NCBI GenBank assembly: GCA_035508495.1
Contig: DATJMX010000057.1
Coordinates: 1 to 64,000 of the forward strand
Direction: 5' to 3'
Origin: Candidatus Binataceae bacterium
GTDB lineage: Bacteria; Desulfobacterota; Binatia; Binatales; Binataceae
DNA: 64,000 nt
In this document: in pieces, positions 62,501 to 64,000 of the stretch
Layout of the letters: each line of letters opens with the position of its first letter
How positions within the stretch are numbered: the first letter of the stretch is position 1
Translations under genes and position numbers: made by a program
Notes under the pieces: generated by a model
Seen by the model: only the letters and a program-made list of their open reading frames with translations
The model's database searches: none
Told to the model about the DNA's origin: nothing

Positions 62501-63005
62501 CGTCGCGGCGGCGCAGCAGCCGGCGCATCCCAGGTCCGGGATTTTGCAGCACCGCCTGGAACCATCGATCGAAGGCGCTGTCGAACATCGCCTGCGCGTC
62601 GTCTTCGGCCGCGACTTGGAACATCGGATCGACGCGCGCCTCGACGGGGCGCTCGCGCAGCAAGTCGGCGCAGAAGGCGTGGATCGTGCCGATGCGCGCC
62701 TCTTCGAGCTGTTCGAGCGCGGCGGTGAAGCGGTCGCGCTCGGTCCTGGTGCGCTTGGCATCGTGGCGCGCGTGCTCGATCTCGCCGCGCAGACGGAGCT
62801 TCAGTTCGCCAGCGGCTTTCTCAGTGAATGTCACCGCGGCGATTTGCGACAGCTGGCCACGGCCCGCGCCGATGACCGAGATGATTCGATTGACGAGCGC
62901 GGTCGTCTTGCCGGTACCGGCCGCCGCTTCGATCACGAGCGTAGTGTCGAGTTCGTCGCGAATCCGATCGCGTACGCGCTGATCGGCTGGAAGTTTCGAG
63001 GTCAT
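59556..63005 (-). CDS. addA: ATP-dependent helicase/nuclease subunit A-like (UvrD family with nuclease)
   Basis: 1149 residues from the ATG at 63005, overlapping addB by four bases. UvrD helicase motifs: Q/I IEAAAGTGKTTALVNRI, II FVDEFQDTDPLQ, III GDPKQSIYRFRRADV, later TVHRAKGLEFPVVILADL. The C-terminal 200 residues hold a RecB-type nuclease (GIADLVFQPQADG then IIVDFKTD, Asp-x-Lys). With AddB it processes double-strand breaks to single-strand tails for RecA. Domain order is that of AddA. Symbol assigned from neighbour and architecture. Confidence 0.88.
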   Translation of the reverse strand: MTSKLPADQRVRDRIRDELDTTLVIEAAAGTGKTTALVNRIISVIGAGRGQLSQIAAVTFTEKAAGELKLRLRGEIEHARHDAKRTRTERDRFTAALEQLEEARIGTIHAFCADLLRERPVEARVDPMFQVAAEDDAQAMFDSAFDRWFQAVLQNPGPGMRRLLRRRDAADRNNGPREVARHAAYDLLNWRDFDTPWGQHPIEREREIDSLINEIKQLGELAEDAEPDDWLGKSLATLARPIREVTRLEAVRGRDYDKLEAVLRTLNTGRHWNWRGMGGGFGPLSREEIFARRVAIRDRLIAFREETGANMAPLLREEMWPIIDYYEELKRRAGKVDFLDLLLVARNLVHDNAAVRRDLQRRFTHIFVDEFQDTDPLQAEILILLAAADPDENNWLLARPAPGKLFVVGDPKQSIYRFRRADVSLYQAVKQNLLRNGAAQEHLTVSFRSTPSLQHLVNAAFAPLMASESRSQPAYAVLQPYRAETETQPPIVALPVPMPYGDFGRITDWRIDESLPKAIAGFAKWLVVESGWTVTEREAPDVRVPIRPHHICVLFRRMNSFGRDVTRSYLRELEARHLPHVLVKGGSFNRREEVEAVRNLLGAIERPDDELLVFASLRGPILALSDSALFEFRSTVGALHPFRPRRDDLPEHLKEVARALDLLRDLHRGRNRRPIAETLALVLERTRAHAGIAIWPTGEQALANIMRLMDQARRYEARTGATSFRGFIDQLEERAERDEASEVPLVEEGTEGIRIMTVHRAKGLEFPVVILADLTCNETRADASRYIEPGSRLAAMTLAGCAPRELREHGAEEHRRDEDEAIRLLYVAATRARDLLVVPAVGDSQYDGWLARLNPVVYPFETERRAPLTNHPAGCPEFGDDSVLERPPKAPGKLKSVAPGLHRPREGQHRVVWWDPSRLVTEVDEAMGLRQNYLLQADEKKEISTRGIEENRKWHERRASALEAGAMPTLKVATATELAIGTTATGLAFAGEIRVESVARDPNRPRGKQFGTLVHATMTRVAFDADRPAIEHAAASEGRIMGAAAVEIAAAIEAVARALASPLIAEAKAAARAMREYPILVGLDDGTMVEGIADLVFQPQADGEWIIVDFKTDFDLTPRLAEYRSQIGLYLKGLREVTRRTASGVILSI

Positions 63006-64000
63006 GGCCGCGCGCGCAGCTCCTTGAGCGCCTGGACTCGCTTGGCCGGTTTGATCGCGGCGCGGCGCTCCTCGTAGGGGCCGCAGATTCTGCGGTAGTC
63101 GCACCATTCGCATTCGCCGGCATCGGGCGCCGCGGGCAGGAACGCCTCTTTCAACGCGCCGTCGATCGTCGTCGAAAGGGCGGCGAGCGATTCGCGCGCA
63201 TGCTCGTCGATCTCGACCACGCGCTCTTCGTAGCCGCCGCTCGCGGTGCAGTAATAAAGCCGTCCCGTGCCGACTTTTTCTTGCAGGATCTTTTCCACAG
63301 CCAGCGCGTAGCCAACCGGCTGCAGGATCTTGCCGCCGCCGATAATAAAGCCACGCTCGGCGCGCACACGGCCAGTCTTATGATCGGTGACGCGAAGTTG
63401 ACCCTCGGGATTGCGTTCGATGAGATCGATCGAGCCGCGCAGCGTGATTCCCGCAATTTTGACCGGGTCGGGCGAGCTCATTGGATCGGCCTGCGACCGA
63501 TCGCGCAGTCCGAAGGCGAACTCGAAATGCTCCGGGCGCCATTTCGCCGGGTCGGCGGCGGCGCGCCGCATCCATTCGCGCAGGTCGGCCTGGATTTCTT
63601 CGATTCCGTCTTTCCACACGCGCTCGATCGCGGGCGCCAGGTCCTCGCGAAAACGTCCGGCGACACCTTCGAGCAGCTCGTCGAGCAGCTTCTGGACCTC
63701 GGCAAGATTGTCGTCGGTAATCGGCAGCATCCCGCGCTCGCGCAGCGCGCTCAGGATCTCGTACTGCGTTTCGGCGAAGATCGAGCCGCGGGTCAGCGGA
63801 TCGATGACCTCGATTGCCTCGATCTCGTCGCGCGGCTCGAGGCGATGAATCGCCTGCAGGAAAAATCGGTACGGACACGCGGCGAAGTACTGCAGCGCGG
63901 TGGGCGAATAAGGACGCGCGGCGAGCTGATGCTTGCCGAGCGCGGCGATCGCACCCGGATCGGGATCGACGAGGCCGTCCGACGGCGTCCAGCGCCGAAG
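63002..64000 (-). CDS. addB: AddB-type PD-(D/E)XK nuclease, 3' part only (5' end off window)
   Basis: 333 codons are visible; the frame stays open to the window edge, so the N-terminal helicase part is outside. The nuclease domain reads PYSPTALQYFAACPYRFFL (first Cys), GSIDLIER, DHKTGRV (Asp-x-Lys) and CEWCDYRRICG (Cys-x2-Cys-x5-Cys); four Cys bind the [4Fe-4S] cluster of AddB. It overlaps addA by four bases (ATGA). Symbol from the partner and this cluster motif. Confidence 0.82.
   Translation of the reverse strand, partial: LRRWTPSDGLVDPDPGAIAALGKHQLAARPYSPTALQYFAACPYRFFLQAIHRLEPRDEIEAIEVIDPLTRGSIFAETQYEILSALRERGMLPITDDNLAEVQKLLDELLEGVAGRFREDLAPAIERVWKDGIEEIQADLREWMRRAAADPAKWRPEHFEFAFGLRDRSQADPMSSPDPVKIAGITLRGSIDLIERNPEGQLRVTDHKTGRVRAERGFIIGGGKILQPVGYALAVEKILQEKVGTGRLYYCTASGGYEERVVEIDEHARESLAALSTTIDGALKEAFLPAAPDAGECEWCDYRRICGPYEERRAAIKPAKRVQALKELRARP

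Noticed and set aside
1..64000. CRISPR arrays, tRNA, rRNA, insertion sequences, prophage genes
   Set aside because: Looked for direct-repeat arrays, tRNA-like cloverleaf ends, transposase motifs and phage structural genes; none found.

Overview
The window is high-GC (roughly 60%) DNA from an uncultured-style, aerobic, Gram-negative bacterium. Signs are TlpA/ResA-type and lipoprotein export signals, a YceI protein, an MscS channel, c-type cytochromes, iron superoxide dismutase and a Tat-exported methylamine dehydrogenase small subunit. Zinc-ribbon adenylate cyclase/AAA/TPR regulators, D-aminoacylase-type amidohydrolases, crotonase/MaoC and Baeyer-Villiger genes together with mau methylotrophy genes would suit a soil Binatota / Desulfobacterota-like lineage. 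That placement is inference; no rRNA is present.

Layout. 0-10 kb: sigma-54 activator, two lipoproteins, YceI protein, MFS transporter, a membrane protein with a GT4 glycosyltransferase, and a crotonase/MaoC acyl-CoA pair. 10-13.5 kb: a giant class III cyclase-AAA-TPR regulator. 13.7-21.3 kb: a catabolic island with a Baeyer-Villiger-type monooxygenase, SDR, alpha/beta hydrolase and a four-gene operon (small membrane protein, membrane-anchored linalool dehydratase/isomerase-family enzyme, SDR, 3-hydroxyisobutyrate dehydrogenase-like enzyme). 21.4-31.7 kb: a ResA-like selenoprotein read through an in-frame UGA with a SECIS-like hairpin, a beta-helix protein, nitronate monooxygenase, amidohydrolase, HSL-type hydrolase and a CPBP protease-TPR fusion. 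32-34 kb: a cobalamin-binding protein overlapping a histidine kinase. 34-38.7 kb: methylamine dehydrogenase operon mauB-E-D-A plus two paralogous monohaem cytochromes, divergent from a TetR regulator. No mauG, mauF or amicyanin gene is seen.

38.7-43 kb: DUF2089/DUF4097 pair and the agmatine-to-putrescine genes aguB-aguA. 43.2-46.2 kb: the housekeeping string ffs-dnaX-ybaB-recR. 46-52.3 kb: REPIN-like repeat, sodB, SDR, lipase-like hydrolase, and an Rrf2 regulator divergent from a sulfite reductase-APS reductase operon with two palindromes between them. 52.5-59.5 kb: MscS channel, DUF4870 protein, pentapeptide-repeat protein, receiver/sigma-54 activator pair, a PTPS-III-like folate enzyme and a GGCT-like protein. 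59.5-64 kb: addA and the 3' part of addB, which runs off the window.

The strongest leads for something new are the selenoprotein with its recoding signal, the mau operon with a cytochrome pair where mauG/amicyanin would be expected (one cytochrome has lost the loop carrying the usual methionine ligand), the membrane-anchored linalool dehydratase-like operon, and the CarH-like cobalamin protein with a degenerate light-sensing motif coupled to a kinase. No tRNA, rRNA, CRISPR array, insertion sequence or prophage was recognised.
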